Source: Oscillospiraceae bacterium
Lineage (GTDB): Bacteria; Bacillota; Clostridia; Oscillospirales; CAG-272
Length of the DNA stretch: 59,831 bases
NCBI GenBank assembly: GCA_015065105.1
Contig: SVQZ01000014.1
Coordinates: 1-59,831, forward strand
Direction of reading: 5' to 3'
A program made the position numbers and the translations under genes. Below, in pieces: positions 7,390 through 16,305 of this stretch (the stretch's first letter is position 1; every line of letters starts with the position of its first letter). Under the pieces are notes generated by a model. That model searched no databases, was not told the origin of the DNA, and saw nothing but the letters and a program-made list of their open reading frames with translations.

Positions 7390-8616
7390 ATGGACAGCAT
7401 AAGAGTTGTGGAGCTGTTTGCGGGAGTTGGAGGTTTCCGACTTGGTTTAGAGGCAGCTTCCAGTGAGTTTAAAATAATATGGGCAAACCAATGGGAACCA
7501 ACGGACCCAAACCAATATGCGTTCAAATGCTACGAAGCACATTTTGGAAGGGATTCCTCACATATATGTAAGGATATTTGCCAAGTGGCAGATGAAGTCC
7601 CGGAACATGACTTGTTAGTTGGTGGATTTCCATGTCAGGATTACTCAGTTGCCAAAAGCGGCGCAAAAGGGTTATATGGAGAAAAGGGAGCTCTTTGGTG
7701 GCAAATAGAATCCATAATCAAGAGACGTCGCCCTCGTTGTGTTATCTTAGAAAATGTGGATAGGATATTACGTTCTCCCTCAAAGCAAAAAGGACGAGAC
7801 TTTTCAATGATATTGCGTTCTTTTTATGAAAGCGGATATGCTGTTGAGTGGCGTGTTATCAATGCTGCCGACTATGGCCAGGCACAACGTCGAAGAAGAA
7901 CATTCATTGTTGCTTTTCGAAACGATACCGATTATTTTAAAAACTTAGCAACGGTTACATGCACCGAAGGATCTAAGGGTATGCATCGGCACATCGTAAA
8001 AGATGGTCTTTTTGCTCAAGGGTTTCCTGTAGAGCAAAATACAGGCGAACGGGTTGGCGCTTTTATCGACGATATGTCGTTCGAAACGATGGACGAACTC
8101 AGCCAGTCTATGAAGGTGTATCTGCACAATGCTGGTGTAATGATAAACGGGTGGCTTTATTCAGAAGAAACGACACCGATATTTGAAACAGCAACAGAAC
8201 TCGGACAGGTTTTGCAGGACGATGTAGACAAAAGATATTATATTGATTCTAACGATCTCCCGAAATGGCAATATCTAAAAGGAGAAAAAGAGGAGTATCG
8301 CACCTCTTCTGGAAGTAGAGGATATCTATTTGCCGAAGGTAAAGTCGCGTTTCCCGATTCGTTATCAAAGCCGTCTCGCACAATGCTAACAAGTGAAGGA
8401 ACAGTTAGTCGCAGCTCGCACGTTGTAACAGATAAAACAACAGGGCAGTTGCGTTACTTGACACCTGTGGAATGTGAGAGGTTAAACGGTTTTCCGGATG
8501 GATGGACAGATATGCTTCCTGATAAATATCGCTATTTCACAATGGGTAATGCCTTGGTCGTGCCAATCGTTACAAGAATTGCTGAGACGATAATAAGGAC
8601 AGAATTATATGATTAA
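7390..8616 (+). CDS. Second DNA (cytosine-5) methyltransferase, M.Sau3AI-like
   Basis: This 408-residue protein is a paralogue of the enzyme at 3456. It has the same motif set: FAGVGGFRLG, GGFPCQDYS with catalytic C82, ENVDRIL, AQRRRRTFI, SRTMLTSEGT and MGNALVVP. Shared segments such as GRDFSMIL and PVECERLNGFPD show a common subfamily rather than two unrelated enzymes. The ribosome site (TAGGTTG) is weak and the gene follows Vsr by 20 bases, so expression may depend on read-through. Its stop overlaps the start of the deformylase-like gene by 8 bases. Two divergent same-family methyltransferases around one nuclease suggest either two strands of a partly asymmetric site or a replacement in progress. 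Confidence 0.9.
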   Translation: MDSIRVVELFAGVGGFRLGLEAASSEFKIIWANQWEPTDPNQYAFKCYEAHFGRDSSHICKDICQVADEVPEHDLLVGGFPCQDYSVAKSGAKGLYGEKGALWWQIESIIKRRRPRCVILENVDRILRSPSKQKGRDFSMILRSFYESGYAVEWRVINAADYGQAQRRRRTFIVAFRNDTDYFKNLATVTCTEGSKGMHRHIVKDGLFAQGFPVEQNTGERVGAFIDDMSFETMDELSQSMKVYLHNAGVMINGWLYSEETTPIFETATELGQVLQDDVDKRYYIDSNDLPKWQYLKGEKEEYRTSSGSRGYLFAEGKVAFPDSLSKPSRTMLTSEGTVSRSSHVVTDKTTGQLRYLTPVECERLNGFPDGWTDMLPDKYRYFTMGNALVVPIVTRIAETIIRTELYD

Positions 8617-9034
8617 AGAGCTTATACACGATCCGATCTTTCTCGCAGGAAAGTCGGAGATTGCGACGAAAGAAGATTTGCCGAACGCACAAGACCTATT
8701 TGATACGCTGATGGCATACAAGGATAGTTGTGTCGGTATGGCGGCGAATATGATCGGAGTGAAGAAGCGCATCATCGCATTTCTTGATGAGAGTGGACGA
8801 GCTCCAACATATACTGTGATGCTTAATCCCGAGATCATTAAAAAAGACGGTGCGTATAACACCGAGGAAGGATGTCTATCCCTCCTTGGTGGCCTGCGCC
8901 CATGTAAACGCTATAAATCCATCAAGGTCAAGTATCAGACCCTGGAATTACAAACTCGCATTAAAACCTATACTGGCTGGACGGCACAAATCATTCAGCA
9001 TGAAGTTGATCATTGCGATGGGATACTAATATAA
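8609..9034 (+). CDS. Peptide-deformylase-like protein with altered motif I
   Basis: This 141-residue protein has the peptide deformylase fold, whose enzymes remove the formyl group from new proteins using a metal ion. Motif II EEGCLSL (C89) and motif III HEVDH (H131, E132, H135) supply all metal ligands and the catalytic Glu. Motif I reads GMAANMIG, with Met48 where classical enzymes have the transition-state Gln. I recall this Met variant in a divergent Gram-positive subfamily. The protein ends right after motif III, so it is shorter than usual. It overlaps the methyltransferase by 8 bases, so it travels with the restriction operon. It may be an active variant, an inhibitor-resistant spare, or a protein with another substrate. 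Confidence 0.85.
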   Translation: MIKELIHDPIFLAGKSEIATKEDLPNAQDLFDTLMAYKDSCVGMAANMIGVKKRIIAFLDESGRAPTYTVMLNPEIIKKDGAYNTEEGCLSLLGGLRPCKRYKSIKVKYQTLELQTRIKTYTGWTAQIIQHEVDHCDGILI

Positions 9035-9078
9035 CAATCTTTTTGTGTTAAGCAAATATCTTTTATTGAGGTGTAATA

Positions 9079-10215
9079 ATGGCAGAATCCGTTTTTTCGT
9101 TTTTTTCGGGAGCCGGTTTATTGGATCTAGGCTTTGAAAATGCAAACTATAATATCGTCTTTGTCAATGAATTTAATCAGCATTTTCTGCAAGCTTACCA
9201 ATATGCTCGCAGAAATCGAAATTTTATACCTCAGTATGGATATCATCAGTGTGATATTAGAGATTTCTTGGTTGGGGAAACTAATGATGCACTTCATCAA
9301 CAAATCAACGATGAACATGAACAAGGAAATTTAGTAGGATTTATTGGAGGTCCTCCTTGCCCCGACTTTTCAGTTGGAGGTAAAAACGAAGGGCGAAATG
9401 GAAAGAATGGTGTTTTAGCACAAAGTTATGTGGATTTAATTATTGACTGCTTCCCAGATTTTTTTGTGTTTGAGAATGTTAAGGGATTGGTTAAGACAGC
9501 AAAGCATAGAGAATATTACGATGAATTAAAAACATCGCTTTGTAACGCGGGATATTACATTTGTGATAAAACGCTAAATGCGCTTAGTTTTGGTGTTCCA
9601 CAGGATAGAGAAAGAATTATTTTGATTGGAATTAGGAATAATATTCCAAACATTAATGCTTTTTTAGATGAGAACGGAAAAATTAATTTTCCTTGGTTTG
9701 ATAATGCTCCTTTTGCTGATGCGGATGAAATTAAGGCTTTATCATGGATAGGAAGACAAGATTTCTTTCAGAATAATACTAGATACTGGCCACGTAGATT
9801 GCCGGAGCAGTATAGAGAGTTAGCTGTAGAAACGTGGTTTAGAAGGAATAATGTAACGAACCATCCAAACGGCAATGATGTGTTTGCAGTGAAGGCTGGT
9901 TTGACCAAAATGCAAACAATTGCCGAAGGAGACGTCAGCCGTAAATCGTTCAAACGATTACATAGATGGAGATATTCTCCCACTGCTGCTTATGGGAATA
10001 ATGAAGTGCATTTACACCCATATAAAATACGCAGACTTAGCGTTGCAGAAACTATGGCTATACAGTCGCTACCTGCCTGGTTTTCTTTGCCGCCAACGAT
10101 GACATTGTCTAATAAATTTAAGGTCATCGGCAATGGAGTGCCTTATTTAATGGCTGAATCGATTGCCAACACATTAAGAGAAATGTTAGATGAATTACAG
10201 GAGGAAAATCAATGA
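9079..10215 (+). CDS. DNA (cytosine-5) methyltransferase of the MORC-kinase cassette
   Basis: This 378-residue Dcm-family enzyme is not of the Sau3AI subfamily. Motif I is FFSGAGLLDLGF, motif IV is GGPPCPDFS with catalytic C94, motif VI is FENVKGL, motif VIII is GVPQDRERI and motif X is IGNGVP. The target-recognition region (about residues 200-310) is unlike those of the two upstream enzymes, so it probably reads another site. It has its own ribosome site (GAGGTG) after a 44-base gap, and its stop overlaps the next ATG (ATGA), coupling it to the kinase-ATPase. AT content is higher than in the Sau3AI-like operon, so this cassette probably has a different origin. It likely marks self DNA for the downstream proteins. 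Confidence 0.93.
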   Translation: MAESVFSFFSGAGLLDLGFENANYNIVFVNEFNQHFLQAYQYARRNRNFIPQYGYHQCDIRDFLVGETNDALHQQINDEHEQGNLVGFIGGPPCPDFSVGGKNEGRNGKNGVLAQSYVDLIIDCFPDFFVFENVKGLVKTAKHREYYDELKTSLCNAGYYICDKTLNALSFGVPQDRERIILIGIRNNIPNINAFLDENGKINFPWFDNAPFADADEIKALSWIGRQDFFQNNTRYWPRRLPEQYRELAVETWFRRNNVTNHPNGNDVFAVKAGLTKMQTIAEGDVSRKSFKRLHRWRYSPTAAYGNNEVHLHPYKIRRLSVAETMAIQSLPAWFSLPPTMTLSNKFKVIGNGVPYLMAESIANTLREMLDELQEENQ

Positions 10216-12821
10216 GACGAATCGTTATTGATCCACGAGTCGTAAAACATCTCGGTCGTGATCTTATTACTTCGCCTGAAGTGGCGATTATTGAATTAGT
10301 GAAGAACTCTATTGATGCGCGTGCTACAAATATTAATCTAAAATTATTTAACGGCGGCATTCCGGATGTGTTACAAAATAGTCCTGTAGCCTCTGTTATT
10401 CCTCAACAGTATTTTCACATGCCTCTCTTGATTGTAGAAGATGATGGCTACGGTATGACTGATGAAGTCATAGATAGTGGTTTTTTGCGGATCGCAACTA
10501 GTATAAAATCTAACCAAGCAGACACTTTAGGCGAAAAAGGAATTGGACGCCTAGCTACTCAACGTCTTGGTGCTGCTTTGCTTGTCGAGACTTGTTCCGA
10601 AAGAGAAGACCATACTTCTTTCGTTTTTATCAATTGGGATGATATTATCAACGGTGCGGAGGAAGTGCCAAGTTTTGATGGTCTCGCGACCAAACCGCAT
10701 ACACGTTTATGGATATTTGGCGTTAACTTAGAGGACTACATTGATAACGCAATGCAATTCTCCCAGATGAGTTTCATTGACACTGGCGCAGTCGTTCAAA
10801 TAAACAGAGATTTGAAATCTGCACTAAATTTTTTAATTTCACCTTTTGAAAACACCCCGGATATTCCCTGTGCACCTCGGATTAATTTTTATTTCAACGA
10901 CAAACAGATTGATATAACTTTCCCGTATGATACGCTAGCTTTGGCAGAATCAATTCACGAGTTTAAGTTTTCTCCAAATAAAGATCAACTGTTAAACTAT
11001 GGATTAAGTATAAAGCCATGGTTTATTGAACGTGTTCACAGAGCATTAGTAAAGGCTGAAGCGTTTAAAAGACTTAAAAAAACGCATGCCTATTATTCCG
11101 AATTGCTAAATAAGAGTTCTCAACGCATTTCCAATGTGCTGAATGCAACATTATCTGCCGAAGAACTGACAAAGTGGTTTTACCGTATACTAGTTGATTT
11201 TTATGCTGTCACAGATGATGAGAGCAAGCGAGAGGCGTTTGATTCCTTTATTAAGAATAAAGCAAATGCAGTTATAACTGAACTTATAAAAATTGCACCT
11301 ATTTCCGGCTCTATATATAGTTTTAAACAAGGGGCTGCAATAGGAGATAAAATTATCATCGATTCTGCGCACGAGTTAAACTATACAAATAGAAGATACT
11401 CTCTGCAAGAATTAAAATATTTCTTGGAAGATTATAACGGGATTAAATTGTATAGAGGATCCTACCGTATCGGATTCTTAGGCAATAAAGAAAGCGACTG
11501 GATCAAACTACAACAGTTTAGAACAAAAGGTCAACAATGGTATCGTTTCGATTTAGGAAATACGGTTGGCTTTGTTTCGTTATCCGATGACGCACAGAGA
11601 AATATTCAAGAGATTAGTTCGAGACTAGATATTAGCGAAAACGAAACATCCGAAGCGTTCAAGTTGTTGATCAATGTTGTTTTCAACTATCTGTTTTACG
11701 ATCTTAATCGTAAAGCTAATGATCTTATCAAAGTCTTACTCGCCGAGGAAGGTCTTTTAGAAGAAAATCTGTCCAAGAGAGTTAAGAAAAATGACGAAGC
11801 ATTAAGGGAAATGATGAAGCGTAATAAGCGCATGCAGAAAGCCCTTATTGACGTATCGCAACATTTGGGACAGGGACGAAAAATAAGTGAAACAGATGAA
11901 ATTGCCTTATCCGGAAGTAGTTTCGCATTTTTATCTGACACAATTAGAAAGATTGACGATGATATAAGAGCAGATTCGTCGGTTCAAGAGGCTACGGCTG
12001 TATTGCTGTCCGAAGCAGATGCTCAGCTGAAAGCGATAGAGGTTGAATCCTACAACAACTATAAATTGATGGCAAACGGATTGATTACTGAAACGATTAC
12101 GCATGAACTTCATTCTTTGAGTAAAACAGGCGTTGTTCCGGATGCTAGTGGCCATTTTGATTACTTGAGGGATTATTTTGTGCAAAATCGTAGCGTTCCC
12201 ACTTACAATCAGCATGTAGTGCCCATCCAAAATAGTTACAGTAACATTGCAGGGAAACTTGATCAAGTAGGAGATCTGTATTCCTTTTTGGAAACAACAT
12301 TTATCAAAAAAGGCACATATGATGAATTTATTTATCAAGATATAGCTGAGGTAATTGAAGATATTGCCAATAATCTCGTTGCTACAATCAAAAAAGAGAA
12401 AATACAAATTTCTCGCAATTTTGAAGATCTTGTTTGGTTTGTGCCGAAGGGTGTTCTTCTACATGTGTTTTACAACTTAATCAATAATTCTTTGTACTGG
12501 ATTGATGTCCGTAGAAAAAGAGCACAGAGTGATCCTAGTTATGCATTTTCTGGTGAAGATAAAATCGTCGTTGAGGAACATGGCGTGGATGGAGTTATAA
12601 TATACGATACCGGAACAGGCGTGTCAAAGAGTATGGAAGATATCCTTTTTGAACCGTTACAGTCTGGAAAGCCGTTGTCTGAAGGTCGCGGTATGGGCTT
12701 GTATATCGTTAGAAAATTGCTTAATTCTTTTGGCGGTGAAATCGAACTTCTTGAAGAACGCAATGAGTACGGTAATAGGTTTAAATTTTTGATTATGTGT
12801 AGCACTTCGGAGGAATTGTAA
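10212..12821 (+). CDS. MORC/MutL-like GHKL ATPase fused to a histidine kinase core
   Basis: This 869-residue protein carries two GHKL-type ATP-binding domains. The N-terminal one is MORC/MutL/Hsp90-like: E28-L-V-K-N32-S-I-D35, then EDDGYGM (D77, D78, G81) and the lid GEKGIGRLA (107-115). The middle is largely helical, with a coiled-coil-like stretch near 515-560. The C-terminal quarter is a histidine kinase: an H-box THELHSL with H631, a second dimer helix, an N-box NLINNS (N755, N759), DTGTG (D799) and GRGMGLYIV (G825). So it can probably both open and close on ATP through the first domain and autophosphorylate at H631. It has no membrane segment, so it senses something inside the cell, perhaps unmethylated DNA. 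It overlaps both neighbours (ATGA, TAATG). Bacterial MORC-like ATPases occur in restriction operons; fusion to a kinase is the unusual part. Confidence 0.85.
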   Translation: MRRIVIDPRVVKHLGRDLITSPEVAIIELVKNSIDARATNINLKLFNGGIPDVLQNSPVASVIPQQYFHMPLLIVEDDGYGMTDEVIDSGFLRIATSIKSNQADTLGEKGIGRLATQRLGAALLVETCSEREDHTSFVFINWDDIINGAEEVPSFDGLATKPHTRLWIFGVNLEDYIDNAMQFSQMSFIDTGAVVQINRDLKSALNFLISPFENTPDIPCAPRINFYFNDKQIDITFPYDTLALAESIHEFKFSPNKDQLLNYGLSIKPWFIERVHRALVKAEAFKRLKKTHAYYSELLNKSSQRISNVLNATLSAEELTKWFYRILVDFYAVTDDESKREAFDSFIKNKANAVITELIKIAPISGSIYSFKQGAAIGDKIIIDSAHELNYTNRRYSLQELKYFLEDYNGIKLYRGSYRIGFLGNKESDWIKLQQFRTKGQQWYRFDLGNTVGFVSLSDDAQRNIQEISSRLDISENETSEAFKLLINVVFNYLFYDLNRKANDLIKVLLAEEGLLEENLSKRVKKNDEALREMMKRNKRMQKALIDVSQHLGQGRKISETDEIALSGSSFAFLSDTIRKIDDDIRADSSVQEATAVLLSEADAQLKAIEVESYNNYKLMANGLITETITHELHSLSKTGVVPDASGHFDYLRDYFVQNRSVPTYNQHVVPIQNSYSNIAGKLDQVGDLYSFLETTFIKKGTYDEFIYQDIAEVIEDIANNLVATIKKEKIQISRNFEDLVWFVPKGVLLHVFYNLINNSLYWIDVRRKRAQSDPSYAFSGEDKIVVEEHGVDGVIIYDTGTGVSKSMEDILFEPLQSGKPLSEGRGMGLYIVRKLLNSFGGEIELLEERNEYGNRFKFLIMCSTSEEL

Positions 12822-14824
12822 TGAGTTATAGACAATTATTTTCTTCGTTAGATTGTGAATCAATAATAATAATTGAAGATGATTTCAAACAGGAAGAATA
12901 TAAAAAAGAGCGAGTGTTATATGACATAGTTCGTATGGCCTTGAGCGACCGCTCATCATATATGGATGAGATCAAGAGCATATCCGCTGACTTGTTTGAC
13001 TGCTTATCTTCATTTTGTGCTCTTTTTGATCAATGCATTGATCAGATTGGAAGATGGGAAGAAGTTATTCCTAGATGGGACATTAGGTGTGCATTCCCAC
13101 TTGTGAAAGCTTTTGATGTAAAACTAGAAGAGAAAGCATGTTCTTTGTATGATCTTATTGACGATGAAGTAATGTTAAGCGTCTATGAAATCGGTGCAAA
13201 ATACGGTATAGGAGTTACCCACCCATCCTGTTATGACGATCTTTTTGATGAATATATTCTATTTGAAAATAGAGCTAAATCGATTAGAATTTATACGGAT
13301 TTTCTAGCGGAAACTCAAAGGCTTTTCCTATTGAATATTGATTGTGCAACCGATGAAAAGAGTGTGGTTTGTATTGTTGATAATCATTTGGCTGGAACAA
13401 ATCGTGCACAGGAAATAATTAATTTAATCAAAGAAAAAAGTAATTCTAAACGAAAAAACATTATAGGGAGTGTATTTTCGTCAAAAGAACTCTTTGAAGA
13501 AATAAGTGATAAACTTTATTTTGAGTACACCTCTAAAAGCACTCCAGATCGCCTTAAAGCGTGTTTGGCTAAAAGTGCTTACAACTATTTCATTTCGGTT
13601 CTAAAAGAGAAAACGATAGATGGGCTAAACAAAGCTTTTGAGACTGCGATAAAAAATAAAGGAATTGCTTTCTTCCTTTCGAGAAAAGCACAAAAGGAAG
13701 GCATGTCGGAATATGAAATCATTAACGATTGGGTTAAGTTGTTGTCGATTACAGCACCCGAAGATTCAGATACGATAAAACGCTTAATCGGACTATCGAG
13801 AGTCATTAATAGTTTGGATGAGGATGATTTGCCAGATGACTCGTTACAACGCTTAAACACATTAGAAGCATTTGATTATTCGATAAACGATTATTATTTG
13901 CCTGTAGCAGCTGGTGATGTGTTTACGAATGATCAAGGCGAGTGGTTCATCTTAATTGGTCAAGATTGCGATATGGCGCGCAGGCCGAACACGCCGCCAC
14001 GGAATGCGTTGGCAGAATTATTGTCGGCGAACATACGGAGACAAACATCTTGTAAAAAATGGGCAAATGATTTGGAAACCGCTTCAATCTACAGTTTTAG
14101 AAAAAACCAAGAAGCTGAGAGCGAAATTCTTCAAGTGAATTATCAACAGAGAAAATTCATAGCTAATGAAATTATTAACCTTTGCGCATTTAACGCAGAC
14201 GGTCAATGCCGAATTTCTTTAATTGACTCCCCAAGTAAAGAGCAAGTGCAACTTATGCCTGATTATATGATTACATATTACACGGAGTTGCAGAAGTATT
14301 TTTCATCTGTTAAGGTTTTAAAAGAACAAGTTAATGACGCATTTGAGACCGTAATCTCAAACGAATACGCCCCCAGATTGCTTTCCGTAGGTGACTATAC
14401 TATAGATGCAGATGTTGCAATTTTTAACTTGAGGCGTGTGTGCAGATTGACTCATAGTTATGTCTACTACCTTTACAAACTGTTTTTGGAATATCGAGGC
14501 CGACAACCTTTTCAAACAATTAACTTAATTCGTCAAGAAGAAGTAACTCTTCCGGTCGTTTTCAATCGAACAGAATCCGGTGTATTTATGTCAATTCGAT
14601 GTGTGCCAGTGCCGGACAAGCCAAATAGAAGAGATTATTGTTGGATTATTTCACTAGATGAGTTGAATCGAGTCTTAGGTGAATTAGAGGATAATGTGAC
14701 AGTCTGCGAAGGTATGAAAGAGGATTTAATTATTGATTCTGAAAGTATGGAGTGGCCTCTTTCAAACCGTAAGAAACTAACACTAAAAAAAGCCAAAGAG
14801 AAGGTTGAACTGTCCGTAACTTGA
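12821..14824 (+). CDS. Receiver-domain protein with large insertion and unknown C-terminal domain
   Basis: This 667-residue protein appears to be the response partner of the upstream kinase. The first strand ends in IIIIEDD (E19, D20, D21), the acidic pocket of receiver domains. A helical insertion of about 160 residues follows, then VVCIVDNHLAG with candidate phospho-acceptor D187, a strand IIGSVFSS (S217), and YTSKST with K239 in the place of the conserved receiver Lys. After a helical linker, residues about 360-400 (GDVF...ILIGQDCDMA) begin a C-terminal region I do not recognise; I see no nuclease motif. Its ATG overlaps the kinase stop. Likely function: take up phosphate from H631 and switch the unknown output. 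The receiver assignment rests on four motif positions in the right order. Confidence 0.75.
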   Translation: MSYRQLFSSLDCESIIIIEDDFKQEEYKKERVLYDIVRMALSDRSSYMDEIKSISADLFDCLSSFCALFDQCIDQIGRWEEVIPRWDIRCAFPLVKAFDVKLEEKACSLYDLIDDEVMLSVYEIGAKYGIGVTHPSCYDDLFDEYILFENRAKSIRIYTDFLAETQRLFLLNIDCATDEKSVVCIVDNHLAGTNRAQEIINLIKEKSNSKRKNIIGSVFSSKELFEEISDKLYFEYTSKSTPDRLKACLAKSAYNYFISVLKEKTIDGLNKAFETAIKNKGIAFFLSRKAQKEGMSEYEIINDWVKLLSITAPEDSDTIKRLIGLSRVINSLDEDDLPDDSLQRLNTLEAFDYSINDYYLPVAAGDVFTNDQGEWFILIGQDCDMARRPNTPPRNALAELLSANIRRQTSCKKWANDLETASIYSFRKNQEAESEILQVNYQQRKFIANEIINLCAFNADGQCRISLIDSPSKEQVQLMPDYMITYYTELQKYFSSVKVLKEQVNDAFETVISNEYAPRLLSVGDYTIDADVAIFNLRRVCRLTHSYVYYLYKLFLEYRGRQPFQTINLIRQEEVTLPVVFNRTESGVFMSIRCVPVPDKPNRRDYCWIISLDELNRVLGELEDNVTVCEGMKEDLIIDSESMEWPLSNRKKLTLKKAKEKVELSVT

Positions 14825-14911
14825 TAACAAAAACAAGGATTTTTTCTCTATTTTCTCTGGACTTTCGCAAACTCCTGTGGTACTGTTGTGTACTGCAAAG
14901 GAGGTGCGAAT

Positions 14912-15163
14912 ATGGCACGAATAACGGTAGAAGAAGTTTACAGAGGCGAAAAGTACGGCGTGATGAGCGCGGCGATGGCTGACTATCTCTCAAATGGCCG
15001 TCCGGCAGAGTACGACGAGCGGACTTGGGTGGAGATGCTGATCGTCAAGCATGCCCTGATCGCAGCAGACAAAATGAAATTAGAGGGCGACTCGATATCG
15101 GGAATGACCGATGCTGAGTCGTCCTCTTCTTATGTGAGGTGGGATGAACATGACAACGCTTGA
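14912..15163 (+). CDS. Small hypothetical protein of the mobile element
   Basis: This 83-residue acidic protein begins at 14912 after AAAGGAGGTG. It has no membrane segment and no motif I know. Its last codons overlap the start of the DUF6809-like gene, so the two are co-translated. Similar small gene pairs are common in clostridial integrative elements, so a housekeeping role for the element is likely but unproven. Confidence 0.75.
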   Translation: MARITVEEVYRGEKYGVMSAAMADYLSNGRPAEYDERTWVEMLIVKHALIAADKMKLEGDSISGMTDAESSSSYVRWDEHDNA

Positions 15164-15434
15164 AGATCTGTACTATGGTAATATCAGCCCTTGCGAGCGT
15201 GATATGAAGCGCGGATCGCGGATGGACAAACTGGTGAAGCTCATCTGCAAGAACGAGGAAAGTTTCATGTCAACGCTCACCGAACAGCAGAAAGAAACCT
15301 TCGAAAAGTTTAAGGACTGCCAAAGTGAGATCTGTGACCTCACGGCTCGCCGGGCCTTCGCCGACGGATTCATCCTGGCGATGCGGATCATGGTCGAGGT
15401 CATGGACGGTATGGAAACGGTAGAAGAAATCTGA
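15150..15434 (+). CDS. DUF6809-family-like small protein
   Basis: This 94-residue protein matches my recollection of the DUF6809 family: an N-terminal LEDLYYGNISPCE, a central helix EQQKETFEKFKDCQSEI, and FADGFILAMRIMVEVM near the end. The family is found in clostridial mobile elements and has no known function. I chose the ATG at 15150 because GAGGTGGG (15136-15143) abuts the alternative ATG at 15144. It overlaps the previous gene by 14 bases. Confidence 0.8.
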   Translation: MTTLEDLYYGNISPCERDMKRGSRMDKLVKLICKNEESFMSTLTEQQKETFEKFKDCQSEICDLTARRAFADGFILAMRIMVEVMDGMETVEEI

Positions 15435-15503
15435 CCTCTTCTGCCGTGGGTGCGGCCTGGTGCCGCGCCCTTTACCTTTTGCAAAAAATATTGTAAAATA
15501 GTA

Positions 15504-15534
15504 TTGACTCTGACGTAACGTTATAGTGTATACT
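15504..15534 (+). promoter_or_regulatory. MerR-type promoter with 19-base spacer and operator dyad
   Basis: TTGACT (15504-15509) and TATACT (15529-15534) are 19 bases apart, the overlong spacing that MerR-family activators correct by twisting DNA. An imperfect dyad (ACTCTGACGTA / ACGTTATAGTGT) fills the spacer. The regulator gene just downstream probably controls itself here. Confidence 0.85.
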
Positions 15535-15552
15535 CATAGCCGAGGTGAAGAT

Positions 15553-16293
15553 ATGAAACTACAGATCAAAGAATTTGCTGAGCTCACCGGTGTCAGCGTG
15601 CGCACACTGCATTACTACGACGAGATCGGTTTGCTAAAGCCGAGCTGTGTGGACGAGCAAAACGGCTATCGGTTTTACGATGAAACATCTTTAGAACGGA
15701 TGCAGGAGATCTTGTTTTACCGTGAACTGGATTTCCCTTTGAAAAGTATTGTTGAGATACTCGCCTCGCCGAACTACGATAAACAAAAAGCGCTTGCAGA
15801 GCAGAAGCGGTTGCTGACATTAAAGAAGGAACGGCTCACACGTCTGATCGCAGCTCTGGAACAAGCAGAAAAAGGAGAGATCACAATGAGCACATTTGAC
15901 AACAGCGAATATGAGACCGCCCGTCAGCAGTATGAGGACGAGGCAAAGCAGCGTTGGGGAAACACCGACGAATACAAAGAGAGTCAGGCAAAGACCGCCG
16001 GCTACTCCAAAGAGAAATGGAATGACGTTCTCGCCGGAATGAACGGTGTATTTGCGGAGTTTGCCGAGTGCAAGAAATGCGGTTGCCGCGCCGACAGCGA
16101 AACGGCACAGCGACTCGTGAAGAAACTGCAGGACTACATCACCGCGAATTTCTATCATTGCACCGATGACATCCTTGCAGGGCTCGGTCAGATGTACGTC
16201 TGCGACGAGCGATTCAAGAACAACATTGATAAAAACGGTGAAGGCACTGCGGAATTTGTTGCTGAAGCTATCAAAATCTATTGCAAGAAGTAA
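15553..16293 (+). CDS. MerR-family regulator with TipAS ligand domain
   Basis: This 246-residue protein has an N-terminal MerR winged HTH (KEFAELTGVSVRTLHYYDEIGLL, then NGYRFYDE), a coiled dimer helix to about residue 110, and a C-terminal TipAS-type domain of about 135 residues (YEDEAKQRWGNTDEYKES). TipAS domains bind peptide antibiotics and other hydrophobic drugs, then activate transcription from overspaced promoters. The start at 15553 follows GAGGTGAAG; the promoter upstream has the matching 19-base spacer. A MATE exporter follows, so the pair is likely a drug-sensing efflux unit. The exporter has its own normal promoter, so whether this regulator also controls it is open. Confidence 0.92.
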   Translation: MKLQIKEFAELTGVSVRTLHYYDEIGLLKPSCVDEQNGYRFYDETSLERMQEILFYRELDFPLKSIVEILASPNYDKQKALAEQKRLLTLKKERLTRLIAALEQAEKGEITMSTFDNSEYETARQQYEDEAKQRWGNTDEYKESQAKTAGYSKEKWNDVLAGMNGVFAEFAECKKCGCRADSETAQRLVKKLQDYITANFYHCTDDILAGLGQMYVCDERFKNNIDKNGEGTAEFVAEAIKIYCKK

Positions 16294-16305
16294 CTTTCGC
16301 TGAGA

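Noticed and set aside
14825-14911. Terminator after the receiver-domain gene
   Set aside because: There is a T-rich run (GGATTTTTTCTC) but no convincing stem before it.
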